From assembly GCA_963969595.1 (NCBI GenBank), contig OZ018409.1, forward strand, positions 39,135,282 to 39,199,281: a DNA stretch of 64,000 nt, read 5' to 3'. A program made the position numbers and the translations under genes. This document shows, in pieces, positions 23,749 to 35,690 of this stretch. Every line of letters begins with the position of its first letter. Positions within the stretch are counted from its first letter, which is position 1. The stretch comes from Neckera pumila (taxonomy: Eukaryota; Streptophyta; Bryopsida; Hypnales; Neckeraceae). The notes under the pieces are model-generated. The model did no database searches, was not told where the DNA came from, and worked only from the letters and a program-made list of their open reading frames with translations.

Positions 23749-24794
23749 GGTTCTGAGAATTTGATGTTTAAACAGCATTCTAGTGACAAAGACCGCTACT
23801 TCAACCGCAAGCTCAGCAATTAGTCGGCGGTTGATTTGATTATAGTCGACATTCTAGAAGGTCTCCACGTGCCTACCATCTTTGCTCTACCGAATCCAAT
23901 TCCAAAATGGAACGAATTCAACTCCTCGTGGTTGATTCCGGTGTTTGATTTTGCACAAGCGTACGTGCACGATAACGGCGGGCTCCTCATCATGTACCCA
24001 GCCCCTTCGAAATCGCACAAGAGCCACTTACTCGGATGCTGCCAGTCATATTGTTTATGCATACTGGACAGGTATTTGTGCATGAATCACCTGCACTTGA
24101 CCTCACCAGCTGATCCATCTAAAACGTAATTACTTAATCTAGAGCCGCGCAATCTATCTCTTTCGTTGCAATTTTGAGTGCTAATTGGATTTCACTCTTT
24201 ATTTGGGCAGACTATGCGGTTCTCCATGTCTCTATTGGTGAAGGAATGCAGACCCAAGACTGAGAAGGATTTTCCATTCCAATTTGTCCCCTCGCACTTT
24301 GCCATGGGCGTAACTGTGGGAAAAGACGACATCTTTCAAAATTTTACAAACAAGGAGGACGTGAGCATGAACGGCAATATACCATGGCGGGGACCTTGAG
24401 AAAAAGGCCGCCAATTTATGCAGATGCTGGTGGAAGGTTGTTCGGAACCAGGGTTTGTCATTGTGGACTGCACCACTGCTACTGGTAATTCTATCTTTCC
24501 TTTTCCTTTTTGGTTCATCGACTATCAAGAGTACATTATTGTTTTTCTTGATCTCACTATTATTCATATTCTAGGTGATGATAGGTTCTACCATTCAAGC
24601 TTGCAGGGCCACACGTTGACATATTCTTACTTTTGAACTGGATCAAGCTATTTTTGATGCAGTCAATGCTCCAAGAATGTGCGCAGCTATCAGTTGTCAG
24701 TCCAATATAGCAAACACGTCTACTGCCACTATGGAGCTAGACGATGAGGATGTACCGGTGCAGCATATCGTACCTACATCTCAATTCAATAAGT
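23749..24794 (+). other. Exons coding the permuted methyltransferase domain
   Basis: Three exons hold the SAM-methyltransferase signatures. Exon 23749-about 24125 encodes VDLIIVDILEG and the strand GGLLIMYP (motif IV region and beyond). Exon 24211-24484 ends in EPGFVIVDCTTATG. Exon 24585-24794 begins with STIQACRATR and LTFELDQAIF. The split DCTTATG|GST junction is motif I (compare D-x-F/T-x-G-T-G-S-T), followed by the acidic residue of motif II (ELD). The catalytic D/N/S-P-P-Y/W/F box expected after VDLIIV is not present: the sequence reads D-I-L-E-G. Confidence 0.65.
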
Positions 24795-25131
24795 AAGTTC
24801 TCCCTTAACCTCGTACTCTTCAGGCCCATCCTCAATGTGAAGTATTGCAATCTGACATGTGCTTCCATGGTTTTGTAGGCATGTCCAAGAAGTGAAGACC
24901 TTGACAAATCTCCCCTTTTATGGGAATCCACGTTTCTTTCCTAGCCCCCCAAAATCCTTTGAGCTTCCTATATACGCTGAAAAGGCTGCCCAGGTTTATG
25001 TCAGTGGGAACTCAAGGCCAAGATCTAGGGCTCACTTAATAGATCCCCGTGTTCTACAATTTGTGGATGACTATGCTGTAGAGTCCGATTTGCAAATGTC
25101 AGACACTGAGGATAGTTCTAGCTCAGCTTAG

Positions 25132-26208
25132 TCTAACTGACTGACGTCAGGAACTATGTGATTTTTGGTGCATTCTCTTCATTGTCAAAAAGACGGTCTC
25201 AATGCATTCTCATGAATGGCGTATGACTTTCAGTCTCCTGCTTCATTGTCAATACTGCTGAATTTACATAATCCTCATGACATACATGAAGACTTATATA
25301 TGTTGGAGCTCTAGAATGGTTTGTCATCTTTATCTCTTTGTTGAAAGTTCCAATTACCGCACCCCGTTTTGTAAACTGCAATTGAATTTTTGTAAACCTA
25401 TACCTCTGCTAGTGAAAAGCGCCCCGCCCCTTATCGCTTTAGCGTTCCAATGTCCTCTAATAATCCTGTCTCAGTACCGAGACATAGTTTGGTATTCCTA
25501 ACTCCATACAGAATTACCTCATCAATCAGTTTGTCGTTTCATCACATTCCATTAGTCTTTTGGTTGATTCATTGAATTTCTCCAAGAAATCACAGTGGTT
25601 TTGGCGAGATGATTTGTGTCTCATAAATTTGCTTCAAGTTCCTTGACAATGTGCATATGCATTGAAGAAGTATCATACAAAAAATTCAAAGATCTTCAGG
25701 GGCAGACCAATTGAACTCATTGAATTAAAACACAGCCTACACAACGGAATACTCGACCCTGAGTAATATTCAAGCTACTGATACGTAATATAAAAATGAA
25801 TGGAACCATAGTCTCCCATATGTGAGCTCCATGCACAATGCGCACTTCAAATCTGTGAATACAACGTGTCTCCTAGCAACATTCCATTATTAAATGCAGA
25901 TAATTGATCTTCATTTACAAAATTGTTGTTTTGGAGGAAAAATTCACTGAATGTGTCTAAAACTTATGTGCTATTCCAATAGACAAAAACACGATAATGT
26001 ATACAGATTGTTGTCTAACCTACATAATTTGGACAAATGCTCGCCAAATTGAAGCAAGTTGTGTCCACCTTCACTGCCAACAAGTTCCATGAAAGGTTCT
26101 TGTGACAATGTGACCAATGGCAAGACTACTCAAGTCATCAGTATGGCTGCTGTTAAACTACCATTGCCAATAGTAATTCTGCTTACAACGCACTACATCC
26201 CTCACTAT
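25132..26208. other. Intergenic DNA with one palindrome copy
   Basis: A GTCTCAGTACCGAGAC palindrome lies at 25468-25483, about 340 bp past the methyltransferase stop codon. Nothing else was recognised. Confidence 0.4.
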
Positions 26209-26302
26209 TTACTGTTCTAGACCTGGATATTTACCAAAAGCTCGAGGGAAAATGATGTCCAAGCTTGTGTCAGTGTAGTATCCCCCTTCCTCAGTATGGA
26301 TA

Positions 26303-26701
26303 TTATGAATAAGATATTGCCCCCCAACTGATGTCAATGCCAACGTCAGTATAGTATCCCCCTTCCTCGGGCCAAATGTTGTTGTCATATTCTCCGCAAT
26401 CGTTCCTCCAGCTTGGCTCAAAGCTCCCCTCTGTTGCTGTCCACCACACTGGCTCCCACATCCACTCCTTCAAATCGTGTTTGCACTCGATGCTCATGCA
26501 ATATTGCATATGTTGGAATTGATAATTTGCAGCCTTGGTCCAACTCAAGTTCTCACCATCTCCTTGGCATAGAAGAACCCTCACTTCATTTGATTCAAAA
26601 AAAGGGAGCTTCCCTTTCCTCCTTTCAATTTCTTCATCCACTCTTGCAAGATATTCATGCAAATCAGACTTTGACTTTGGAAGGCAAGACATCTCAACCA
26701 A
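26303..26701 (-). CDS. Hypothetical Trp-rich ORF, possibly partial
   Basis: The frame is open for about 130 codons and looks protein-like: a charged helical start (LHEYLARVDEEIERRKGK), then a Trp-rich stretch (EWMWEPVWW). The first in-frame ATG is at 26692, so the coding part may begin there. An EEGGYYTD motif near the end is repeated in a second frame at 26209-26300, and the nucleotide pattern TATCCCCCTTCCTC occurs twice (26278-26292, 26356-26369), so the locus has an internal duplication. No domain recognised. It may be a gene fragment. Confidence 0.3.
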   Translation of the reverse strand: MVEMSCLPKSKSDLHEYLARVDEEIERRKGKLPFFESNEVRVLLCQGDGENLSWTKAANYQFQHMQYCMSIECKHDLKEWMWEPVWWTATEGSFEPSWRNDCGEYDNNIWPEEGGYYTDVGIDISWGAISYS

Positions 26702-26809
26702 CCCAAATCCACCAGCAAGTGACTATGTAAGAAAACAAGGAAAAACAAAATGAAACAACGCTGGAAACAGAAAATGGCGGCCAAACACAGAAATGAGCTC
26801 CCCACTTTA

Positions 26810-28565
26810 AACCATTACCCTTCATTAGTAAAAAATGAGCAGCAATGAGTGGGACTAGACATCCTGAACACGTCCTCTAGTAACGAGGTGTCCTAAACTC
26901 CAAAACATCAAACCCAAACATCATTAAGAAATTCAAATCTTCACAATACGTGTAATGAAATAATTTGATGAATAGACTTAGAGTCCATGACTGTTATAAG
27001 AATACGTTTGCCCATAATCTCGGATAATGAGGACACTTAGTGAATGAGGGTCATTATTGTGTATGAAACTAAAATCCCAACCCGAAAGTTACAAGTGTCG
27101 ATGGGAATTCTAACTTGCTTAGTTTATGGTATCCTACCCTTTCCAGCATAATACTGTTGAAAATACATGTTTTCCCTAAACCTCAATGTCCAAGCTATTT
27201 GCTTCCTAAACCCAGAACCCGTCCTACTATTCAGTGTGGCTCATGTCACTGGTTGTAGTACTTTGTTTTGAATATTTGGTATTCAAGTGGGCCACTGCAC
27301 GCCCTGTATTCTTGTCCTTACCGCTCCGGATTCGTAGATGAATTTGTTCATGAATTTATATTATACAATGTCATGACACTGTGCACTTCAAAGAAGGAAA
27401 GCATATCTCCCATGTCCTCTTATTATTTGATGACACGTGTCATGAAGATTGCCCGTTACAATCGGATAATGTGATATGGCGAACTTATCGCTTTGTACCA
27501 CGCACTGCCGTGTGGTTGTATTCGAAGAGGATGAGGTGCTCTAGGTTGCCCTTATGAAGAACCGCTCCAATGTAGTGATGATAAGGTGAGTATTGTAGAG
27601 CTTGAGTTTCAAACATCAGTTAGGAAGGGTAGTGTTGCAATAACTGAAAGTAGTATTACATGATGTTACACACTAATAGTTTGAGTGCATGTAGTTGACA
27701 ACGCAATACAAGGTTTTAGTTTTCATTCAAAATTAGAGTCTCTTTACTGAACTTGGATTGTTCAATGTGGTTGTTCTGATGCTTCACTATTGATTTGTAC
27801 TTCAATCATTATCCAATACGCTTGATATCTTTGTGACACTCGTCATGCATTTTCTTCAGCCAGACGACATACTCCTCGATTAGCACTCTTGGATTTTTGA
27901 CTTGCTTGACCTTGCTACCACAAAATCACGCTTTTGTGAGATTGTGGTCGATTGAACAGGCATTTCTTTAGTTCTAGGGTATTCATGAGTGCATCGTCTG
28001 CTGTAGGAGGTGCATGATAAATGTCACAAAGATGGTGAGCTAGTTGGCATGTAATGATAATAAGTGGAAGTTGATGCTCTCAAGGCTAAACCGAACCTTG
28101 ATTTTGGAATAGCGGTTTAGGAAGTCTAACTGAGATCCTAAACCGCTGAATCAAACAATGATGCTCTACATGCTCATTAGACCATGAAGGCAGAATCGGA
28201 TAGAAGCGCCTAAACAGCAAAGTCCGGGGTTGGCAATCTTAGATGACTTCAACCAAAACCTGAAACAGTAGGGTAATTTGTGAGACCGGAACTCTAAGAT
28301 GGCAACCACAATGTTTATGCATTTTCAAGAAGAGATCAAATATTCTCAATATATTGATGCAATTTAATTTTGTTTGCTTGTCCTCATCTCTCCTGGATGA
28401 AGTTCGTAGGATGATCCTCTTACATCTAAACCTCTTTCAATCCTTCTTGTCACACAAGTATAATTTTGTAAAAGTAGCCTCATGTATTTTCTTGCAAACT
28501 AGAAAGCTGCAGATGAAAGGTCCAGCAATTGTAATGGCAAAGTCTGCCTTGAAGATAACTACAAT
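26810..28565. other. Intergenic DNA, nothing recognised
   Basis: No supported exon, RNA gene or bounded element was seen on either strand. Confidence 0.45.
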
Positions 28566-29005
28566 ATAATTCATCCATATTTTTCATCCACTGTCTTCAA
28601 TGTTTTTCATGTACTATCTTTAATGTTTTTCATCCATTTTCATCCATATTTTTCAACCACTTTCATCCATATTTTTCATCCACTTTCATCCATATTTTCA
28701 TCCACTTCCATCCATATTTTTCATCCACTTCCATCCATATTTTTCATCCACTTCCATCTATTTCCATATGTATTTTTCATCTAATTCTTCCAATCCCTTT
28801 CATCCATTTTTTCCAACAACTTTCTTCCATTTCTTCCATCTTTTCCACCCAATTTCAGAAATTTTCCTTAAAATTTCATCCATTTTTTCCAAAACTTTCA
28901 TCCACTTTTCTATCCATTTTTCCAAACTTTTTTTCTTTTCCTTCAAATATTTATGCTCCACGCTCACCAATCCCCGCTTCCTGCTCGCCGCTCGCCACTC
29001 ACTCC
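28566..29005 (-). repeat. TTTCATCC tandem repeat with CTCGCCGCTCGCC block
   Basis: Degenerate tandem CATCCATATTTTTCATCCACT-like units (20-24 bp) run to about 28930. A GC-rich block at 28958-29005 is the inverse of the one at 4645-4682. It is the opposite-orientation copy of the repeat at 4640-5107. Confidence 0.7.
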
Positions 29006-31785
29006 CCAACATTCCCCAAAACTTTTATGATTGGTCAAAATTTTCATTTCAAATGATTTGCAAAAGAAGGTAAGAAGATTTAATAATGAGAACATCAACA
29101 CTTTTTTCAAGTAGTAAACTTTCCAACACTATGCAAATACTAAATACTTGTACTATTTTCCTTACAATTTTTATTTTCACTGTAGCAATCTTAGTTTTGG
29201 ATACAAAAATTGAAAATCAACCCAATCTATTTTGTATAGAAAATATAGATCTTTCAAGAATTTTTTTTTCAACCCAAAAGTGTTGTCTAAAGTCCAAAAG
29301 CAACCATGTAGTCCAAACTTTTTATTTTGGAAAAAACTATTCTAGCTTTCATAGGACATTTGGAGACAATTGACATTTTGATTGCAATTGAATAGACTAA
29401 TATCTAAACTTAGCCAAATAAACTTATAAGGGACTAGGGGTATTACTATAAGGATTAGAAGTAAAATAATTAAAAATAAATAAATAAATAAAAATTAAAA
29501 ATAAAAAGCCACAATAATCCTTGAGAAGGATTGTGACTTTTCTAGGAGAAAGTATATAAGGCAATGAGAAAATTGAAAACGATGGCAATATTTTTATGCT
29601 CATTTATGCTTGTAATATACTAGCAAAGACTTCTTGCAATGAGTAATAATGAACTTAGGAGAATATGGATTGGATAGCCAACTGAAGTCTTATTGTGCCG
29701 GATGAAATACATTCAAAATGGCAAGATGCATTAGAACAAAATCAGCCCTCCGAAGGACCACCCTAAGTTGTCATGCCAAGCTATTTCAAGCTTGGCCTAT
29801 CAAAGTGTATGACTGCTCGCCGAAGCAGTCAAATTTCGCAATTTTTTTGTTTTTTTTATTTTTTTAAGATCTTTATTATTATTTTATTATTTTATTTGTA
29901 GATTTGATTTCCTACGCCACTATCACAACAGTTTCAGCTACGCGAAAATAGGAGAAAAACTAATTTTCAGCCTTGATAAACGAAATTTCAGGGTATTGAA
30001 GGGGTCTGTGGAGCAGCCCTCCGGAGGGCTGATTTTTTCTCGAATGAAATATTGAAGATGAAAACGTGACCTTTCTGGTGACATTGGGTAGTGACAGGGG
30101 TTGTGACCATTTATACTTAATATAACAGATATAGAATATTATTGTTAATATCTTCTTACCTGTTGTTTGCACTTGCGGTTCAAGTGTAAGTCTGAGTTAG
30201 GGTTCTAGTTTGTGTGTGATGTGGTGTTTGTGTCGAGGCTGCCAATTTTCATGTGCGCGTGTGAGCTTTGTGAAGTTGTAATTTGTGCCTATTATTATTA
30301 CTACGGTTGGATTTTGTGGGGGGGAGATAAGCGGCAGTACGTGTGAGATTCTTGAGCGTTGATAAGAGATTGTGAGAATTGTGAGTTTGTGTCCTTGCAT
30401 GTGTGTCACGACCTATTGTGCAAGATTTGCAGCTTTTTCTAAGGCTGTGTGTTTGTGAATAATCATTAAATCTGGAGTGTATCTTTGCCAGTTGTGGAAT
30501 ATTTGTGTGCCTGTGAGATGCTGGTTGGAAGTGAGTACGGTACGATCAAAGACGGATGCTCAGGCAACACGGAGAGCGATTGTTTCGCAAAGTGCGGATT
30601 ATGCTTGTTTAATTGAGGACTGAGCAAGGGAGAGTTTTGTGGGATTTCCGAGTGCTGGACCAAAACGGTAGAATTGGAGACCCTGATCGGAGGAGTGCGC
30701 TGCAAGTCTGAAGTCCAGTAGAGAAACCAACCCTCGAAGCGCCGTGAGATTGGAAGTTTGCCGTGGAATCTTGCTTCATCTTCAGGCGGATTAGGTTTTG
30801 TAATCTCTGCCCCTCATCTTTGCAATTTGATTCATCAAGTAGCAATTTGTGTACACATATGTAAAGAATACGAGTGGCGGTCAGTGTTGCTCTTCCTGCC
30901 GAGGGTAATTATTTTTTTTGAAACCCTAAAACTTCTCAATTGCCTCATTTTCGAACAATCCCACGCTCCATTGATGTCCTTCTGAACCTCTGCACACTCT
31001 ATCAGTAATTGTGACTCCAGTTTCAAGGTCATTTCAATATACTTGCATCCTTGACTTTGCTTCCAGAAACCCTAACTTTGATGGCTAATTTTCATCTAAC
31101 GTTGAGGGATTTGATCTTGCCATGAAGATGAGTATATTAGAAAGTCTTATAATGACCTGAAGTTAGATGCTGAATGTTGTGTATTGGGAGCTTTACAGAG
31201 TGCTTTTACGTCCTAATATGGATGCAAGAATGTCCATTTGAGATTTATGACTTTAAAGTTATCAGGGCAAAAGAAGACTAATTGACAGTGACCAACATGC
31301 CAAGCTGTACACAGGATCCATTGCCATTTGTCATGAACAATGAGGAAGCTAGAGTCCATCACCGAGCAGAACTTGTCAAGAATTGACGTAGAATTGCTCA
31401 GTGGTCCAGTTTGAGAATTAGGGATAATAGAATCTGATGTGAGATAGTCTGCATGCTTGAATGGGAATGGCACCAACAAGGGTGAAATTGTGTAATGATC
31501 TCCCTTTGCAAAAAGAAAAGAAAGACTGAGTATAGAGTTTGGGGATTTTGAGATCCTTGAAATCTGCTGCAGGTGCTTCTCAAGTTTTGTGCAGGGCATA
31601 CTACTTTTGGATTAAAATTTTGCATCATTCTGCTGCAGGTGCATTCTTGTTTTGTGATCAGTCTAAGATTTGAGTTGTATCATTGGTCACTGATCTGTGT
31701 GGTTGATTGTGTTACAGCTGCCAGGAAGTTGCATGACAATCCCACAGTGTGAAATTTCAATTTGGAATTTTGATGTTTGATCTGG
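29006..31785. other. Non-coding DNA with small hairpins
   Basis: Inverted segments at about 29737-29756 (ATCAGCCCTCCGAAGG) and 30016-30038 (AGCCCTCCGGAGGGCTGAT) bracket about 300 bp and may be the ends of a small MITE, but no target duplication is visible. A perfect AGCCCTCCGGAGGGCT palindrome sits at the right end. A small hairpin (AATCCTTGAGAAGGATT) lies near 29514-29530. No gene is supported. Confidence 0.4.
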
Positions 31786-31789
31786 TTAA

Positions 31790-32700
31790 CTCATAAAGTT
31801 TCATTGTCCCCTCGGGGGACAAATTGGATTTTGGGCAGGTTCTTGTGACCTCAATTTTTTATGAAACTTTTTGTAACTTTTTCATAAGATAAAAATTCTG
31901 ATTAGCTATGTGGGAGTATAATTTTTATTTCAATTGGTGACCAAGAGCAAAAGTTGTACCACAAAAGCCCAAAATTAAACTCGGTGGGCAGCACAAAAAA
32001 ATTTGCAAAAAGTCGAAATGAAATTTTTCATATTTTTTTCTAAAATACTATATTTTTATCTATATGTGAAGCTTTGATTCATTCTATTTGGAATAATAAT
32101 GAGAAAGTCATGGACAATCTTGTTTTGGAGGCAATTCAAGCATCTTTTTGAAAAAAGAACTTGGAGGATTCAATTTTGAATGCAATTTTCAATGTTTTTC
32201 AAAAAGAATTGTTAAACAAGGTTGTATTTGCTTGCTAAAACCATCTCATCATTGAGATTATTTTGTTTCAATCCCATCTTAGAGCTATTAACGATTTAGT
32301 TTTTTTTCAATCTTGGACCTACTTCTATTTAACAACTTTTTAAAGAATGTAAATCAAGTGTGTGTTTTGAAAAAAAATTCTAGACTTTCAACTCAATTTT
32401 TCAACATAAATTTTTTTTTCATTCAAAGTCTGTAGTGCAAAAAAATTCCACAAATGGTAGTCAAAGTCATCAGAAATTGTAGGCCAATGTTCAAAACAGT
32501 TTTCTTTTTCAACTTTCAATGCTAATATCTTCCAATCTATACCGTCAAACTTCATAAAATTTTCACAACATGATCTTAGACAAGTGAAGTACAAGATCCT
32601 TAGGTTAGCTTCTAAAAAAAATTGTTTTCTTAGGTGAACACAACGAAAATGACAGTTTTGAGTGGTTTTTGACAGAAAAATGGATTTGGGACTTTAGAGG
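31790..32700 (+). mobile_element. TTAA-flanked element, subfamily A (decayed left end)
   Basis: 911 bp between TTAA 31786-31789 and TTAA 32701-32704. The left end is mutated (CTCATAAAGTTTCATTG), but the internal hairpin TTGTCCCCTCGGGGGACAA and the shared interior identify it. No coding sequence. Confidence 0.75.
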
Positions 32701-32858
32701 TTAATTGCATTCAATTGAGCACCTATAAGATGGGCGACCTGTTTGGAAACTTGGTACATGAGTCATTAGACTGGATGACCAGAATGATCGATGGTTCAAT
32801 TGTGAGCTTGCAACATCATTGATTGATCAATTCAAATTGATATTTCAGATTAGTTTAA

Positions 32859-33779
32859 CCCCTAAAAGACCGAGGCCCTTTTCCTACCAAAAAACACTCA
32901 AAACTGCCATTTCTATAGCAAAAAGTAAAAAAATTTGAAATTTTTTTTTTTTTCACATCTAATCGTAGGATCTTACACCTAACTAGTACGAGAGTGTGTG
33001 GAAAAAATTTCAGAATCCTTTATCGCACAAATTGCAAGATATATTCGTTTAGAGTGAAAAAAACAAGTTTTTCAACACATTGTGGGACTAGATTTTTTGA
33101 CTTTGAACATTTTTAACTTTATTTTTTTGCACTACAGAGTTTTGAGCTTTTAATGTTTGTACTAGAGAATTGAGTTGAGAATCTATCCCAAAAAGAAAAT
33201 TTCAAAAAACCTTAATTTTCATTATTAAAAAAATTGTTGAGTAGAAGTAGACACTAGATAGAAGGAAACTCTAAAATATTTATATATTTTAGGTGGGATT
33301 AAAATGCATTAATCCCAAAGGTGAGATTGTTCTAGCAAGTAAACTAAGCCATGCAAAAAAAAAATTGAAAAATTTGAAAAATTGCATTCAAAAATGAATC
33401 CTACAAGTTATTTTTTTTCGAAAAGATGCTCTAATTGCCCAAAAAACAAGAATGTCCATAACTTTCTCATACAAAATCCAAATGAAATGAATCAAAGCTT
33501 TCTAGATAGACAAAAATATAATCTATGAGAAAAAAAATATTTACAAAAAAAAAAAAAAAATTGAAAATTTTTTTTGCTGCCCGCCGTCCCTTGTTTTGAG
33601 CTTATTTGGTCATAACTTTTGTTCCCGAGCACCGATTGTGAAAAAAATTATACTGCCATGAAGTTAATCAGCTTTTCTACCTCCAACAAAAGTTTCAAAT
33701 AATCAAAAGAAAATTTCAGCCCGTAGGTACCTACCCAAAAACGCATTTGTCCCCCGAAGGGACAATGGTCCTTTAGGGG
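32859..33779 (-). mobile_element. TTAA-flanked element, subfamily A, inverted
   Basis: 921 bp between TTAA 32855-32858 and TTAA 33780-33783. Ends are CCCCTAAAAGACC and CCCCTAAAGGACC (inverted). The interior is the reverse complement of 20865-21777, including the TTGTCCC-type hairpin at its right end. It lies 158 bp from the copy at 31790-32700 in opposite orientation. Confidence 0.85.
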
Positions 33780-33783
33780 TTAA

Positions 33784-35127
33784 CTATGTTTGAAATCTGA
33801 TTAAGTTCTATGGCCATAGGGTTGATTGTATCGGTCATAGGCTGAACCACGGCCTTAGGCTTGGCGAACCATGGTTATAGGCCTTGTATGCAATTATAGG
33901 GGCTGATTTCACAATTTTAGAGCATATTTATCTTACATGACTTTGGGCATTGTTTGCTATGGATTTAGGCTATCTTTTGGAGCATGGTTTTACATTATCT
34001 TTTGAGCAAATATAAGAATTGGTCCCACCTTTTGTTGGATGTAGGTTCTAATTGTGGAAAGCTTGGAAAATTTGACCAAAAGCGAAAAGAATAAGAAAAT
34101 TTGACCTTACGTATAAATTCTTACCTTCATACTTTCTACATTTGGAGAAAGTTTGACATAGAATACGGAATTGTTAGGCATTTTTGCATCAAATGTGATA
34201 GCTACAGGTTAATTGGCCTATTTGACCAACACATAAAAAAGGCTTAATTAATGAAGTATGTGTACTATTTTCAAAATATTGTCTTGTAAATGATTAGGTG
34301 ATAGAAGCATTCATTTCATAAGACAATTTGACCAAACCTAAAATATTTGACTAGAATATTTGACTTCCTTGTAGAATCCTAGATAGGACTAGGACTTTAT
34401 ACATTGTGTCACATTCATATGGTAAAGGACTATAAACTAAATTCTATTCCCAAAAATAAGAGTGTTTACATAAAGTTCAAAACAAGTATATTTGATTTCA
34501 AAATATAAATCTATTTGAAAAGTGACATTAGTCATATAAGCAATAGACTGCATAAACCTTTCCTTGTAAGAACTTCTATACTATTGTTTTCCTTGGTTTT
34601 ATGAAAAAAGGCAAAACCTAGATTATAAACCATAAAATAGTTGCTAGGGTTTTTGAGGGTAATCACTTTACATTTGAATTTGTGAATTTTGGAAAGATAA
34701 TTAAAACATGATTAGAGTATCTAGCTTCAATTTTATTAATTGAGACTTTGACACACTATTGAGTGACTATCCACTCAAAAAAAAACCCACAAGTGAACAG
34801 ATGTATCATATGTTCACTACCTTATCTATAACTTCAATTTTCATATGCTCTCTACTCATCCTATATGCAATGAAAATGCTAAAATGACAAAATTTGAGAA
34901 TTTCTTAGACATATTTGTTCTAAATGTTAGCACTACTATACCAATTCTATGGCTTGCTATATAACCTTCTTGGGCAATTTCTTTGTGATCCTTGAAAAAG
35001 AATCTCAATTTTTAAATTAAACACCTTGACATTCTTAAACAAGCATATTTTTTCCAATACAATCCTACCGTTTTTTCCTCCAATCTCAATTCTATGTAAC
35101 AATAGAGGTTAGTTTATCAATCACTCT
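33784..35127. other. AT-rich intergenic DNA, nothing recognised
   Basis: No supported coding, RNA or bounded repeat feature. Confidence 0.45.
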
Positions 35128-35690
35128 TAAAGGACAAATGACATTGAACGTACGTAGGTGATCTCGGGTAGGTGCATATAAAGTCATTTTTTAACGGATA
35201 TTCATAAATTTGTTTGACACAAGGTATAAATATACATTCCCTTAGTGGAAGTATAGTTTTTTTTCAATCGGGTTCCCAAATCAAAAGTTATATATGTTGC
35301 CCTAAACTTTTGGGGAAACCCGAGCAACTTTGGGTAGTATGTGCAAAACTCTTGCAATAATTCTGACATTTGGCTATTATGTAACTTACATGATATAAGA
35401 TGCAAATGTCAAAAAAAAAATGTATAGTGTAAAAATCTCAATTTAGGAGGAGTTAAAGTCTGCTAGCCCTATCCTGCAAAGTTAAAAAAAAAATTCTCCT
35501 AATTTCAAACGTTATAATCTTTCAATCTGTGCAGTCAAAGTTTTTGAAATTTTTTCCACACATTCCAAGAGAAGTCTAGTACAATTTTCTTACAATTGAA
35601 TTTTGAAAAAAGACTATTTTTTTCTTGTTGTCTAAAAAAGTGGCAGTTTTTGAATCTTTCTACTCAAAATGTATCTCGGGCCTTTAGTAG
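35128..35690 (+). mobile_element. Relic of a TTAA-type element
   Basis: The left part reads CTTAAAGGACAAATGACATTG without an intact CCCC end. The right end (GGGCCTTTAGTAGTTAA) keeps the final TTAA. The interior near 35510-35600 follows the subfamily A order (temperate AT text, TTTTTTCCACACATTC, then GTGGCAGTTTTTGA). Diverged and probably internally deleted. Confidence 0.45.

Larger units (their letters stand above)
19150..25131 (+). pseudogene. ParB-like domain fused to amino-methyltransferase, multi-exon, degenerate
   Basis: Exons read from GT-AG borders: 19150-about 19540, 19713-20350, 20432-20654, 20755-21866 (with a nested element), 21954-22169, 22226-22518, 22978-23642, 23749-about 24125, 24211-24484, 24585-24794 and 24879-25131. 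Phases agree exactly from the second to the seventh exon. N-terminal half: an acidic stretch, then a ParB-like fold (RIPLCRLVP, helix, RVFYVSI, FYICDGNHRRIA). Middle: a helical spacer and a Lys/Glu-rich, nuclear-signal-like tract (KKGTKRK). C-terminal half: VDLIIVD, GGLLIMYP, then FVIVDCTTATG, spliced to STIQACRATR and LTFELDQAIFDAV. This is the motif IV-before-motif I order of beta-class DNA N6-adenine/N4-cytosine methyltransferases. Lesions: TAG 20226, TAG 23821, TGA 24397, TGA 24617, a one-base frameshift near 23500, phase mismatches near 24125 and 24794, and the nested element. A 5' start exon was not found. Confidence 0.75.

Noticed and set aside
28768..29073. 101-codon frame full of Phe, His, Ser and Pro
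   Set aside because: It lies inside the TTTCATCC repeat and its GC-rich flank; low-complexity by-product.
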